Origin: Clostridiales bacterium UBA7103
Lineage (GTDB): Bacteria; Bacillota; Clostridia; Oscillospirales; Oscillospiraceae
Assembly (NCBI GenBank): GCA_002493305.1
Contig: DKYJ01000013.1
Coordinates: 51,652-100,714 of the forward strand
Reading direction: 5' to 3'
Length of the DNA stretch: 49,063 nt
In this document: piece by piece, positions 33,151 to 41,289 of the stretch
Numbering within the stretch: the stretch's first letter is position 1
Layout of the letters: each line of letters begins with the position of its first letter
Notes under the pieces: model-generated
The model's database searches: none
What the model was told of the DNA's origin: nothing
Seen by the model: the letters and a program-made list of their open reading frames with translations, nothing else
Position numbers and translations under genes: made by a program

Positions 33151-33971
33151 AGTTCTCTTTCTATATAGTCCGCGATGGGGGCTATATTCTCTCCGCTGAC
33201 GGATTCGACCTCGCCCGCGTCCACCATGGCGGCGATAACGGGGTCGATGGGAAGCTTGACAACTCTTCCAATCCCAAAGCTCTTGGCAACCTCCTCGGCA
33301 TGGCTCTCGCCGAAGATGTTGTGGAGCTTACCGCAGTCGGGGCATTTAAAATAGGCCATGTTCTCAGCAAGGCCGATGACGGGGATGTTCATAAGCTCCG
33401 CCATATTGACCGCCTTGGAGACTATCATGCTCACCATATCCTGCGGAGTGGTGACTATAACTATCCCGTCCACCGGGAGGGACTGGAACACGGTCAGGGG
33501 CACATCGCCCGTGCCGGGAGGCATATCTACAAACATATAGTCCACATCCGTCCACAGAACGTCAGTCCAGAACTGGGTGACAGCGCCGGCAATTACCGGG
33601 CCGCGCCATACAACAGGCTCAGTCTCGTTTTCCAGGATCAGGTTCATGCTCATGACCTGAAGTCCGGTGTGGGTAGTGGCTGGGAGAAGATACTCGTCCG
33701 TGCCGAAAGCGTGCTGAGTTATGCCAAAGGAGCGGGGAATGGAGGGGCCTGTAATATCCGCGTCCAGCACGGCGGCGTTATAGCCCCTGCGCTGCATCTC
33801 GGAAGCCAGAAGACTCGTCACCAGAGATTTGCCCACGCCTCCCTTACCACTGACAACGGCTATGACCTTTTTGACGGTGGAGCCGGGGCGCAGCTCTTTT
33901 CTAAAGCTCTCTGCCTGACGCTCCGAGCAGTTTTCGGAGCAGGAGGAGCAATCGTGATTACATTCGCTCAT
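33147..33971 (-). CDS. Mrp/NBP35-family P-loop ATPase (Fe-S cluster carrier)
   Basis: A 274-residue scaffold ATPase for iron-sulfur cluster delivery. The N-terminus has a Cys cluster (CNHDCSSCSENC). The deviant Walker A is SGKGGVGKS, followed by DADITGPSIP, VDMPPGTGDVPLT and, near the C-terminus, AYFKCPDCGKLHNIFG with the CxxC that holds a bridging cluster in this family. ATG 33971 is chosen because GGAAAGGAAC precedes it and the in-frame upstream region overlaps the promoter. It is cotranscribed with the NifX-like gene, a recurrent pairing in anaerobes. It shares a -35 region with the divergent FHA-SEDS gene. Confidence 0.9.
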   Translation of the reverse strand: MSECNHDCSSCSENCSERQAESFRKELRPGSTVKKVIAVVSGKGGVGKSLVTSLLASEMQRRGYNAAVLDADITGPSIPRSFGITQHAFGTDEYLLPATTHTGLQVMSMNLILENETEPVVWRGPVIAGAVTQFWTDVLWTDVDYMFVDMPPGTGDVPLTVFQSLPVDGIVIVTTPQDMVSMIVSKAVNMAELMNIPVIGLAENMAYFKCPDCGKLHNIFGESHAEEVAKSFGIGRVVKLPIDPVIAAMVDAGEVESVSGENIAPIADYIEREL

Positions 33972-34008
33972 AAAAAAGTTCCTTTCCGGGTTTAGTTTGT
34001 TATTAATC

Positions 34009-34060
34009 ATTTTAGAATAGTTTGTCCGAGTTGTCAAGCGATACCCCCTTGTGATATAAT
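34009..34060. promoter_or_regulatory. Back-to-back promoters sharing the -35 element
   Basis: Leftward (Mrp): TTGACA (34032-34037), 17 bases, TAAAAT (34009-34014). Rightward (FHA-SEDS): TTGTCA (34031-34036), 18 bases, TATAAT (34055-34060). The two -35 boxes overlap over TTGTCAA (34031-34037), so the polymerases must compete. Confidence 0.8.
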
Positions 34061-34108
34061 AAAGGCTGAATTTCTGTATGCCAATTTTTTCTGAAAGGAG
34101 ACCTTCGC

Positions 34109-35866
34109 TTGGAGCTGTTTTTACAATACATGATGGCTGTGGCAAGATTTGCGCTGATAGTTCTGTCAGTTGCGATCATTGTCCGCTGCATACGCTCCAT
34201 GCTCAGCGAGCGCTACGAGCCGGAGGTCTGGGCGTATATTCGCGTCGGGCGGGAAAATGTGCCGGTCTATCACTGGGAAAACACTATCGGGCGCAGCGGC
34301 GGGGCGGATATCCGGGTGGACAAGCCCGGCATAGGCCGTATACATGCCGTTTTGAAGCGCAGTGACAATGGCACATGGATAATTTACGATGTGTTTTCCA
34401 AGGGCGGGGTCTGGGTCAACGGCGTCCCCGTCGGCGGCGGGCTTGAAGTGCAGCAAGGAGATGTGATAAACCTCGCCGGAAGCTGCGTGCGCTTTTTGGA
34501 TATAAGCCCGGAGAAGCTGGAGAAGCTGGAAAAGGTCCGCACTCAGGTGGGCAAGCGCATCTCCCCCGCCATTACCCTTGTGGAGCTGACGCTGTTTGAG
34601 CTGTTTTTGTTTGCGGAGCATCTCATCTCCGCCGAGGCTGACTGCATTTTGGGCATAGGCATTGCCTTCGCGGCGCTGATTCTGATGCAGTGGCTGTGCT
34701 ATAACTCCATGCGCATTATCGACCGCAGCGGTTTTGAGGTGGAGACTATCGCCTTCTACCTCACCTCTCTGGGTGTGTCTGTCGCCGTATCCTCAACGCC
34801 GGAGGATATGTATAAGCACATTCTGTTGATGCTGGCAAGCCTCCTGCTGTTTCTCATCCTCGGCTGGTGGCTGCGCTCTCTCCGGCGGACGGAGGCAATG
34901 AGGATACCTTTTGCTATTCTGGCGCTGGGGCTGCTGGCGCTGAATGTGGCAACCAGTGAGGCGGTTTTTGGTGCGCGCAACTGGCTCCAGTTCGGGGGCT
35001 ACTCCTTCCAGCCATCAGAGTTTGTGAAGGTTGCGTATGTATACGTGGGAGCTTCAACGCTCGACAGGCTCTATCGACGTAAAAACCTTTTTTCATTCAT
35101 TGTTTTTTCAGCCGCCTGTGTTATGGCTCTGGCGCTTATCGGCGACTTTGGCACGGCGCTGGTGTTCTTTGTGTGCTTTCTTGTTATATCCTTCATGCGC
35201 TCCGGCTCCATCGCGACGGTGTTCCTGGCCGTATCAGGGGCGGGGCTTGCGGGCTTTCTGGCCGTCAGCGTGAAGCCGTACATTGCCCAGCGCTTTGCCT
35301 CGTGGGGGCATGTATGGGAGGATGTTTATGACAAGGGCTATCAGCAGACCCGCGCCATGTCTGCCGCGGCCTCGGGCGGGCTCTTCGGCAAGGGCGCCGG
35401 TCAAGGCTGGCTGAAGGACATCTTTGCCGCCGATACCGACATGGTTTTTGCCGTTATCTGCGAGGAGCTGGGGCTTATAATAGCCATATGTATGGTGCTT
35501 GCCGTGCTGACACTGGCCTTCTTCGCCGTGCGCACCGCCCGGCATGGGCGCTCCGCCTATAACGCAATTGCCGCCTGCGCCTCCACCGCGATACTTCTGA
35601 CCCAGCTGGGGCTGAATGTGTTCGGCTCACTGGATATCCTGCCCTTTACCGGCGTCACCTTTCCATTCGTGTCAAGAGGCGGTTCCTCCCTTTTGAGCTG
35701 CTGGATGCTCATGGCCTTTATTAAAGGCGCAGACAATCGGAAGGGCTCCAGCTTTGCAGTGCGCCCTGGCCGCGTCAATCCCCCCCCGGCTGACGGTGCG
35801 CAGTATCGTGAGCGCAGCCGGGACTATCTGTACTCCCGTACAGACGATGAGGAGGCGCCGGAATGA
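34109..35866 (+). CDS. FHA-domain/SEDS (RodA-FtsW-type) peptidoglycan polymerase fusion
   Basis: A 585-residue membrane protein. One N-terminal helix (about 10-27) is followed by a cytoplasmic FHA domain (about 50-130; TIGRSGGADIRVDKPGIGRIHA), which binds phosphothreonine in other proteins. About ten helices of a SEDS glycosyltransferase follow: FQPSEFVK, GDFGTALVF, and TDMVFAVICEELG with the catalytic-type Asp, then FVSRGGSSLL. SEDS proteins polymerise glycan strands with a class B PBP, which is encoded next with a four-base overlap. The FHA core Ser of SRxH is Gly (GIGRIHA). The protein starts with TTG preceded by AAAGGAG. Fusion of FHA and SEDS suggests phospho-dependent control of wall growth, as in actinobacterial FhaB-RodA-PbpA clusters. 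Confidence 0.88.
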   Translation: MELFLQYMMAVARFALIVLSVAIIVRCIRSMLSERYEPEVWAYIRVGRENVPVYHWENTIGRSGGADIRVDKPGIGRIHAVLKRSDNGTWIIYDVFSKGGVWVNGVPVGGGLEVQQGDVINLAGSCVRFLDISPEKLEKLEKVRTQVGKRISPAITLVELTLFELFLFAEHLISAEADCILGIGIAFAALILMQWLCYNSMRIIDRSGFEVETIAFYLTSLGVSVAVSSTPEDMYKHILLMLASLLLFLILGWWLRSLRRTEAMRIPFAILALGLLALNVATSEAVFGARNWLQFGGYSFQPSEFVKVAYVYVGASTLDRLYRRKNLFSFIVFSAACVMALALIGDFGTALVFFVCFLVISFMRSGSIATVFLAVSGAGLAGFLAVSVKPYIAQRFASWGHVWEDVYDKGYQQTRAMSAAASGGLFGKGAGQGWLKDIFAADTDMVFAVICEELGLIIAICMVLAVLTLAFFAVRTARHGRSAYNAIAACASTAILLTQLGLNVFGSLDILPFTGVTFPFVSRGGSSLLSCWMLMAFIKGADNRKGSSFAVRPGRVNPPPADGAQYRERSRDYLYSRTDDEEAPE

Positions 35867-37155
35867 AAAAGATAAATCGCCGGGCTTTTTCCGTATTGAT
35901 AATCGCTATGGCCGTGATTTTCGGGCTGGGTGTATATATTCTGCGCTATGTTGACCACGGGCAGGACTGGGCGCTGTACTTTTCCCGGGCAAACTCCGGC
36001 TCCACCGGAGAGCTGACAGACCGCAACGGCCAGATGCTCGCCTCCTTCTCCGCGACGGAGAACCTCTTTTCCGAGGACGCGGAGGCCCGCATCGCAAATT
36101 ATCACGTCACCGGGGACTACTGGGGGCGCACCGGGACGGGCGTGCTCTCCAGCTTTTGGAACGATATGCAGGGCTTTGATCTGCTCACCGGCACCACCAA
36201 GGCCGAGAGCAGCAATTGGCAGCTCAATATCGACTCGGAGCTTTCAAAAACCGCGTACCGGGCTTTGGACGGCAGAAACGGCGCAGTGCTGTTGATGGAC
36301 TATACCACGGGGGATCTTTTGTGCATGGTTTCCTCCCCCGCCGTTGACCCGGCGGACGCGGAGGCAGAGCCGCCGGACGGGGCGTACATCAACCGCTGTC
36401 TCTCCGCCGCCTTTGTCCCCGGCTCAGTCTTTAAGCTGGTGACGGCGGCCTCCGCCATTGAGAATATCTCCGACATCTATCAGCGCAGTTTCTACTGCGA
36501 GGGCGTATACACCATTGCCGGGGTGGACATCAACTGCTCCGGAACGCATTATACTCAAACCTTTGAACAGGCTCTTGCCAACTCCTGCAACTGCGCCTTT
36601 GCTCAGATCGCCGTGATGCTGGGTCAGGACACGCTGCTTAAATATGTAAAGGATTACGGCTTTCTCTCCGGGCACAGTCTGGACGGGATACCCACTGCCG
36701 CGGGTAGCTTTCCCACGGAATTTGTGGGCGATCCGGAGCTTGCCTGGGCGGGCATAGGTCAGAGCACGGACACTGTCTGCCCCTATTCCATGCTGCGCTA
36801 TGTCTCAGCCATAGCAAACGGCGGAGTGCTTTGTGAGCCAAAGCTCATTATGGACGGCAAAGACTCGGTCAAGTCCCGGCTGATAGAGGCAGGCACCGCC
36901 GAGAAGCTTCAGGAGATGATGAGCTACAATGTAGCGGCGAGCTATGGGAATGACCGCTTTCCCGGGCTTCCCATCTGCGCAAAAACCGGTACCGCCGAGC
37001 TTGGAGACGGGACGAGCCACGCCTGGTTTGCGGGCTTTTTGCAGGACGAAGCTCACCCTTACGCCTTTGTCGTGATGATCGAGCGGGGCGGCGGCGGGCT
37101 TACAAACGCCGGCGCCGTTGCAAACACGCTGCTTCAGGCGGCGGTAAACAGATAA
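35863..37155 (+). CDS. Class B penicillin-binding protein (PbpA-like transpeptidase)
   Basis: A 430-residue D,D-transpeptidase anchored by an N-terminal helix (about 8-29). Active-site motifs are complete: PGSVFK with Ser188 and Lys191, SCN (243-245), and KTGTAE (376-381). The N-terminal non-catalytic module is short (about 90 residues) and there are no PASTA domains, resembling PbpA/MrdA-type partners of RodA. It begins four bases before the stop of the FHA-SEDS gene, so the polymerase and crosslinker are made together. Probable role: septal, elongation or spore wall synthesis; which one cannot be decided here. Confidence 0.9.
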   Translation: MKKINRRAFSVLIIAMAVIFGLGVYILRYVDHGQDWALYFSRANSGSTGELTDRNGQMLASFSATENLFSEDAEARIANYHVTGDYWGRTGTGVLSSFWNDMQGFDLLTGTTKAESSNWQLNIDSELSKTAYRALDGRNGAVLLMDYTTGDLLCMVSSPAVDPADAEAEPPDGAYINRCLSAAFVPGSVFKLVTAASAIENISDIYQRSFYCEGVYTIAGVDINCSGTHYTQTFEQALANSCNCAFAQIAVMLGQDTLLKYVKDYGFLSGHSLDGIPTAAGSFPTEFVGDPELAWAGIGQSTDTVCPYSMLRYVSAIANGGVLCEPKLIMDGKDSVKSRLIEAGTAEKLQEMMSYNVAASYGNDRFPGLPICAKTGTAELGDGTSHAWFAGFLQDEAHPYAFVVMIERGGGGLTNAGAVANTLLQAAVNR

Positions 37156-37171
37156 ACACAGAGAGCAAAAA

Positions 37172-37693
37172 ATGAAGCGAAGCAAATACACCGCCGCAGC
37201 CAAGTTTGCTGCCGTTACTATTGCAGTTGTTCTGCTGATAGGCTTGATATTCCTCATACAAACTTCCGTACTTACTATAAAAGGAACTGTACAAATTGGA
37301 GGAGTAGAATATTTATATTCACCAAGGATTGGATATAATAGAATTATTGCCAAATTATCAGAAAATGTGACAGTTATCAACGGAGAGGAAGTTGTATCCT
37401 CGCCAAAGCAAGGCTTCAGATTTATAACGGCAAAAGCTGTAAGAGATATAGAGCTTGGAACCCCCATGTATGATTTAATACAAAAGATGGGTGTACCAAA
37501 CGGAGAATTGGGTTACAACGGGAATTATTTCTCCATATTTTACAAAATTGGTATAGACACTTTTGCTGTTTTTCATCTGACATATGGAGAAGACTTTAAC
37601 AATCCTTCGTATCAGGGGCGTGTAGTTTCCGGCGTATATCTTTATAACCATGATAGATGTATAGAAGTAATTAAAGAGCAGGAAAGCAACTGA
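37172..37693 (+). CDS. AT-rich hypothetical exported protein
   Basis: A 173-residue protein without a recognised family. It has a basic start and one hydrophobic helix (about 11-31), then an outside domain rich in beta strands (IGGVEYLYSPRIGYNRI, FRFITAKAVRDIELGTPMYDLI, GRVVSGVYLYNHDRC). The segment ELGTPMYDLIQKMGVPNG resembles the small-repeat style of SmpA/OmlA-like (BamE-type) folds, but that is only a hint. It starts 16 bases after the PBP stop on the same strand and so may be cotranscribed. Its base composition is visibly more AT-rich than the neighbours, suggesting later acquisition. Confidence 0.6.
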   Translation: MKRSKYTAAAKFAAVTIAVVLLIGLIFLIQTSVLTIKGTVQIGGVEYLYSPRIGYNRIIAKLSENVTVINGEEVVSSPKQGFRFITAKAVRDIELGTPMYDLIQKMGVPNGELGYNGNYFSIFYKIGIDTFAVFHLTYGEDFNNPSYQGRVVSGVYLYNHDRCIEVIKEQESN

Positions 37694-37766
37694 TTTATGC
37701 AAAAAAGCTGGCTTTGTCTGTCTGAGACTGATTGAGGCAGAATACTACATATAAAAGGAAAGCGAC

Positions 37767-39638
37767 ATGATTGATATATCCGTAAGCTCACTGGTAAAAT
37801 CCTTTGAGCTTGGAAAAAATATACTTGATGGGCTGTCCTTCACGGTGAACACCGGGGAGCGCGTGGGAATTCTGGGCCATAACGGCTGCGGCAAAACTAC
37901 GCTCCTGCGCATACTCAGCGGTGAGATCGGCTATGACAGCGGTGACGCGATGATCGCCCCCTCCCGGCGGATAGGGCTTATCTCGCAGATCCCGGTCTTC
38001 CCCGAGGGCTGGACAACGGAAGATGTGCTTCGCTCCGCCCACAGCCGGCTTTACGCCATAAACGACCGCCTTGAAGAACTGACAGGGCTGATGGAGACTT
38101 CACAAGCCCCGGAGCTTCTGCGGGAGTTTGACAGGCTCAGCGAGGACTTTCGCCGTCTCGGCGGCTACAACATGGAAATTGACCGCAACCGTGTTGCAAG
38201 CGGGCTCCAGATCCCTGCCTCAATGCGCTCTCAGCCTTTTGACAGCCTCTCCGGCGGTGAGCGCACAAGGGTGAACCTTGCCCGGCTCATTCTTGAGGAC
38301 ACAGACATTCTCCTGCTGGATGAGCCGACGAACCACCTAGATCTGCGAGCGACCCAATGGCTGGAGGATTACCTGCTGCACTTTAAGGGGACAGTGCTCG
38401 CCGTGAGCCACGACAGGTATTTTCTCGACAGAGTAGTGCAGCGCTGCATAGAGATAGATGACGGCAAGGCCGAGTTTTACAGCGGCAATTACAGCTTCTA
38501 TGTGGAGGAGCGGCAGCGCCGCTATGAGGAAAAGCTCAAGAAATACGAGAAGGATCAGGCCAAGATAGAGCAGCTCACCAAGGCGGCGGATCAGCTGCAT
38601 TTGTGGGCGTTCATGGGCAACGACAAGCTCCACAAGCGCGCCTTTTCCATGGAAAAGCGCATAGAAAAGCTAAACCAGAACAGTGAGCGCCCCACACAGC
38701 AGAAGAAGCTCAGCATGGCCTTCAAGCAGGCGGATTTTAATGGCGATGAAGCTCTTGTGATTGAAGGTGTATCCAAGAGCTTTGGCGAAAAGAAACTCTT
38801 TGATTCTCTGTCCCTGCTTGTGACCGGCGGGGAGCGCATCGCCCTCATCGGTGATAATGGCACCGGCAAATCGACCCTCATTAAAATGATAATGGGCCAG
38901 GAAACGCCGGACACAGGCTATATCGCCTTGGGGCCGGCTGTCAAGGCGGCATATCTTCCGCAGATTGTCAACTTCTCAAATCCTGAGCGCTCGGCGCTTG
39001 ACACCATGCTCTATGACTGCCGCTGCACGCCCCAGCAGGCCCGCGACAGGCTGGCCGCCTTCGGCTTCCGGGGCGAGGATGTGTTTACCCAGGTCGGAGC
39101 TCTCTCCGGCGGCGAAAAGAGCCGCCTGCGCCTGTGTATGCTCATGGGCAGCAACATCAACCTTCTGATACTCGACGAGCCGACGAACCATCTGGACATT
39201 GCCAGCCGTGAATGGATAGAGAGCGCTTTGGCCGACTACACCGAGGCACTGCTCTTTGTCAGCCATGACCGGTATTTTATAGAGAGCTTTGCCCAGCGCA
39301 TCTGGGCGCTGGAGGGCGGCAAAATAAGCGATTATCGCGGCGGCTATAAAGAATATCTGAGCTGGCGGGAGCGGCAGGCTGTCACCGCCGCTGTTGTCAA
39401 AACCGCTGTGAAGAAAGCAGAGCCCCGTAAGCCCAAGCAGAAAAACACCGCCAGAGAGCTCGCAAAAGCCGAGCGGGAGATCGAACGGCTGGAGGCAAAG
39501 CAGGCGGAGCTTGATAAGCAGGCAGAGGAGTTTTCCAGCGACTATCAAAAGCTCATGGAGATAGAAGAAGAAAAGGCCGCGCTGGACGCGGAGCTTGAGC
39601 AGCTATACGAGAGATGGGAGGCGCTCAGTGATGAATAA
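37767..39638 (+). CDS. ABC-F family ATPase (ribosome-associated type)
   Basis: A 623-residue soluble protein with two ABC cassettes and no membrane segments. Walker A motifs are GHNGCGKTT and GDNGTGKST, the signatures LSGGERTRVNLARL and LSGGEKSRLRL, and Walker B is LLDEPTNHLD and LILDEPTNHLD. The P-site linker (about 260-320) is rich in charged residues. A C-terminal coiled coil (about 565-620) follows. ABC-F proteins bind the ribosomal E site and act in translation or protection from ribosome-targeting antibiotics. The linker does not allow a subfamily call. GGAAAG lies before ATG 37767. It overlaps the YdcF-type gene by eight bases. Confidence 0.88.
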   Translation: MIDISVSSLVKSFELGKNILDGLSFTVNTGERVGILGHNGCGKTTLLRILSGEIGYDSGDAMIAPSRRIGLISQIPVFPEGWTTEDVLRSAHSRLYAINDRLEELTGLMETSQAPELLREFDRLSEDFRRLGGYNMEIDRNRVASGLQIPASMRSQPFDSLSGGERTRVNLARLILEDTDILLLDEPTNHLDLRATQWLEDYLLHFKGTVLAVSHDRYFLDRVVQRCIEIDDGKAEFYSGNYSFYVEERQRRYEEKLKKYEKDQAKIEQLTKAADQLHLWAFMGNDKLHKRAFSMEKRIEKLNQNSERPTQQKKLSMAFKQADFNGDEALVIEGVSKSFGEKKLFDSLSLLVTGGERIALIGDNGTGKSTLIKMIMGQETPDTGYIALGPAVKAAYLPQIVNFSNPERSALDTMLYDCRCTPQQARDRLAAFGFRGEDVFTQVGALSGGEKSRLRLCMLMGSNINLLILDEPTNHLDIASREWIESALADYTEALLFVSHDRYFIESFAQRIWALEGGKISDYRGGYKEYLSWRERQAVTAAVVKTAVKKAEPRKPKQKNTARELAKAEREIERLEAKQAELDKQAEEFSSDYQKLMEIEEEKAALDAELEQLYERWEALSDE

Positions 39639-40377
39639 AAACAGGAAAATTTTTGGTTTGCCCGCGTGGGCCGTGATCGTGGCCGCGCTCAGCGCTGCCG
39701 CAGCCGTCTTTCGTTTTTTCATGCGCGGCTATTCCTACATTGCCCACACACTGATTTTCATAGCCGCACTGATCGTAATGCACCGCTTTTTCGGCAAGAC
39801 CCTTTGGCGCATCGTTGTGGCGCTGGTATGTGTCGGCCTTGCGTACTTTGCGGCGGTGGAGGTGCCCATAATCAAAAACGCCCGAACCGATCCCGACCCC
39901 GGCAGGGAGTATCTTATCGTGCTGGGCGCCGCCGTCCATGGGGACACCCCCTCCCTGTCTATGGTACACCGTCTGGAGGGGGCTCAGGAGTATCTTGAGC
40001 GCTTCCCCGACAGCATTGCAATCGTCTCAGGCGGACAGGGCGCCGGGGAAAACAAATCCGAGGCGCAGGCCATGTCGGAATGGCTCATTGACCGCGGTAT
40101 CGCGCCGGAGCGCATAGTGATGGAGGATAAATCCACCTCCACAACGGAAAACCTCACAAATTCCTTTGCCATAATACGCTCAATGGGCGGAGAGCCTGAC
40201 GGTAACACCGCCATTGTGTCAAGCCCCTATCACCTGTTCAGGGCCAAGAGCATGGCGGCTCTTCAGGGCGTTACGGCAGCGGGAGTGGCCGGTAAGGCTG
40301 ACTACCCGATAATCACGCTAAACTATTTCATACGCGAGGCCTTCGGCGTGACCCACCTGTGGGTATTCGGAAGATGA
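39631..40377 (+). CDS. YdcF/SanA-like (DUF218) membrane protein
   Basis: A 248-residue protein with about three N-terminal helices (10-80) and a DUF218 domain outside the membrane. Recognisable parts are YLIVLGAAVHGDTPS, IVSGGQGAGENKSEAQAM, EDKSTSTTENL and the IVSSPYHLFRA segment. Family members are linked to envelope integrity and undecaprenyl-phosphate or cyclic-lipid metabolism, but no reaction is firmly assigned. ATG 39631 is chosen because GGGAGG precedes it; it overlaps the ABC-F stop by eight bases, giving a coupled pair. Last gene before a strong terminator. Confidence 0.82.
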   Translation: MNKNRKIFGLPAWAVIVAALSAAAAVFRFFMRGYSYIAHTLIFIAALIVMHRFFGKTLWRIVVALVCVGLAYFAAVEVPIIKNARTDPDPGREYLIVLGAAVHGDTPSLSMVHRLEGAQEYLERFPDSIAIVSGGQGAGENKSEAQAMSEWLIDRGIAPERIVMEDKSTSTTENLTNSFAIIRSMGGEPDGNTAIVSSPYHLFRAKSMAALQGVTAAGVAGKADYPIITLNYFIREAFGVTHLWVFGR

Positions 40378-40391
40378 GATTATAAATAGTT

Positions 40392-40420
40392 AGCGCGCGG
40401 CTTATTTTTAGCCGCGCGCT
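40392..40420. terminator. Bidirectional terminator bounding the sirtuin operon
   Basis: AGCGCGCGGCT (40392-40402) pairs with AGCCGCGCGCT (40410-40420) around a TATTTTT loop. Lies between the convergent YdcF-type and sirtuin genes. Confidence 0.85.
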
Positions 40421-40422
40421 TA

Positions 40423-41289
40423 CTATAACTCTTTCAGCACAGTGAAAATATCGCCGTTGACGCAAATTGACTGCTTTTCTATCATAGAAGGGGCAAAGGC
40501 CCCTCCGTAATTTATGCAGGCGTAGGTGCCTTTGGGGTTTCGCGCAGTCATTTGCCAGAATGGGTATTTTATTATGACCGGGGTATTCATACCGACGCCA
40601 AGTTCCAGATATAGCACGTGCTGCCCCTCGTGCCTGCGGAGAAAATCAGAGCATCTCCCACTTGCCCGATACCATCCCTCGTCCTGAACGAAGCTGTCGT
40701 CGGCTCTCAGGTTCATTGTCATCGGCTTTCCGCACACGGGACAGCGGGGTATCAGTCCGCTTGGAATCTTCATATCCGCCTGCCGCGCGACCATCTCCCG
40801 CACGGCATCCTCATTGTCGTAAGTCTTGTTGTGGCATGGCTCGCTGCACTGGAACAGGCCGTAATCCCCCTGCGTGTAGAATAGTCTGCGCTTATCAAAG
40901 CCCGCTTTTTGAAACTGATGATCAACATTTGTTGTCAGCACAAAGTAGTCCTTGTCCCTCACAAGCTCAAAAAGCCGCTTATATGTTCCGTTCTCTCCGT
41001 CCGCATAGCGGTTGATGAAGATATATCTTGACCAGTATGCCCAATGCTCTTCGGCACTCTCAAAAGGATAGAATCCGGCGGAATACATATCTCTAAAGCC
41101 ATATTTCGCAATAAAATCCGGAAAATTCTCCTCAAATCTCTGTCCGGAGTATGTAAATCCGGCGGAGGTGGACAGGCCCGCGCCCGCGCCGATAATGACC
41201 GCGTCGGCGGTTTCAAGCTCAGTTTTGAGCCTCTCAATCTCCGCGGAGCAAGCGCCGGTAGATGCCCTCGTCATATTCCTTAAAAACAT
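40423..41289 (-). CDS. Class M sirtuin (SirTM), probable protein ADP-ribosyltransferase
   Basis: A 288-residue Sir2-fold protein. The NAD site is GAGAGLSTSAG (34-44) and TTNVDHQF (119-126). The usual catalytic His of the HG motif is Gln140 (FYTQGDYG), and the zinc pairs are C148/C152 and C183/C186. Sirtuins of this macrodomain-linked class act as NAD-dependent mono-ADP-ribosyltransferases in Staphylococcus and Streptococcus, modifying a lipoylated GcvH-like protein. No such carrier gene is visible here. The start codon, with GAGGTGA upstream, lies 56 bases inside the macrodomain gene, so the writer and eraser are coupled. Last gene of the operon. The transferase role is inferred from family and context. 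Confidence 0.85.
   Translation of the reverse strand: MFLRNMTRASTGACSAEIERLKTELETADAVIIGAGAGLSTSAGFTYSGQRFEENFPDFIAKYGFRDMYSAGFYPFESAEEHWAYWSRYIFINRYADGENGTYKRLFELVRDKDYFVLTTNVDHQFQKAGFDKRRLFYTQGDYGLFQCSEPCHNKTYDNEDAVREMVARQADMKIPSGLIPRCPVCGKPMTMNLRADDSFVQDEGWYRASGRCSDFLRRHEGQHVLYLELGVGMNTPVIIKYPFWQMTARNPKGTYACINYGGAFAPSMIEKQSICVNGDIFTVLKEL

Noticed and set aside
40423..41289. Ordinary Sir2 deacetylase
   Set aside because: The catalytic His is Gln, the GTSLxVxP motif is replaced by GVGMNTP, and the gene overlaps a zinc macrodomain gene, all pointing to the SirTM class.
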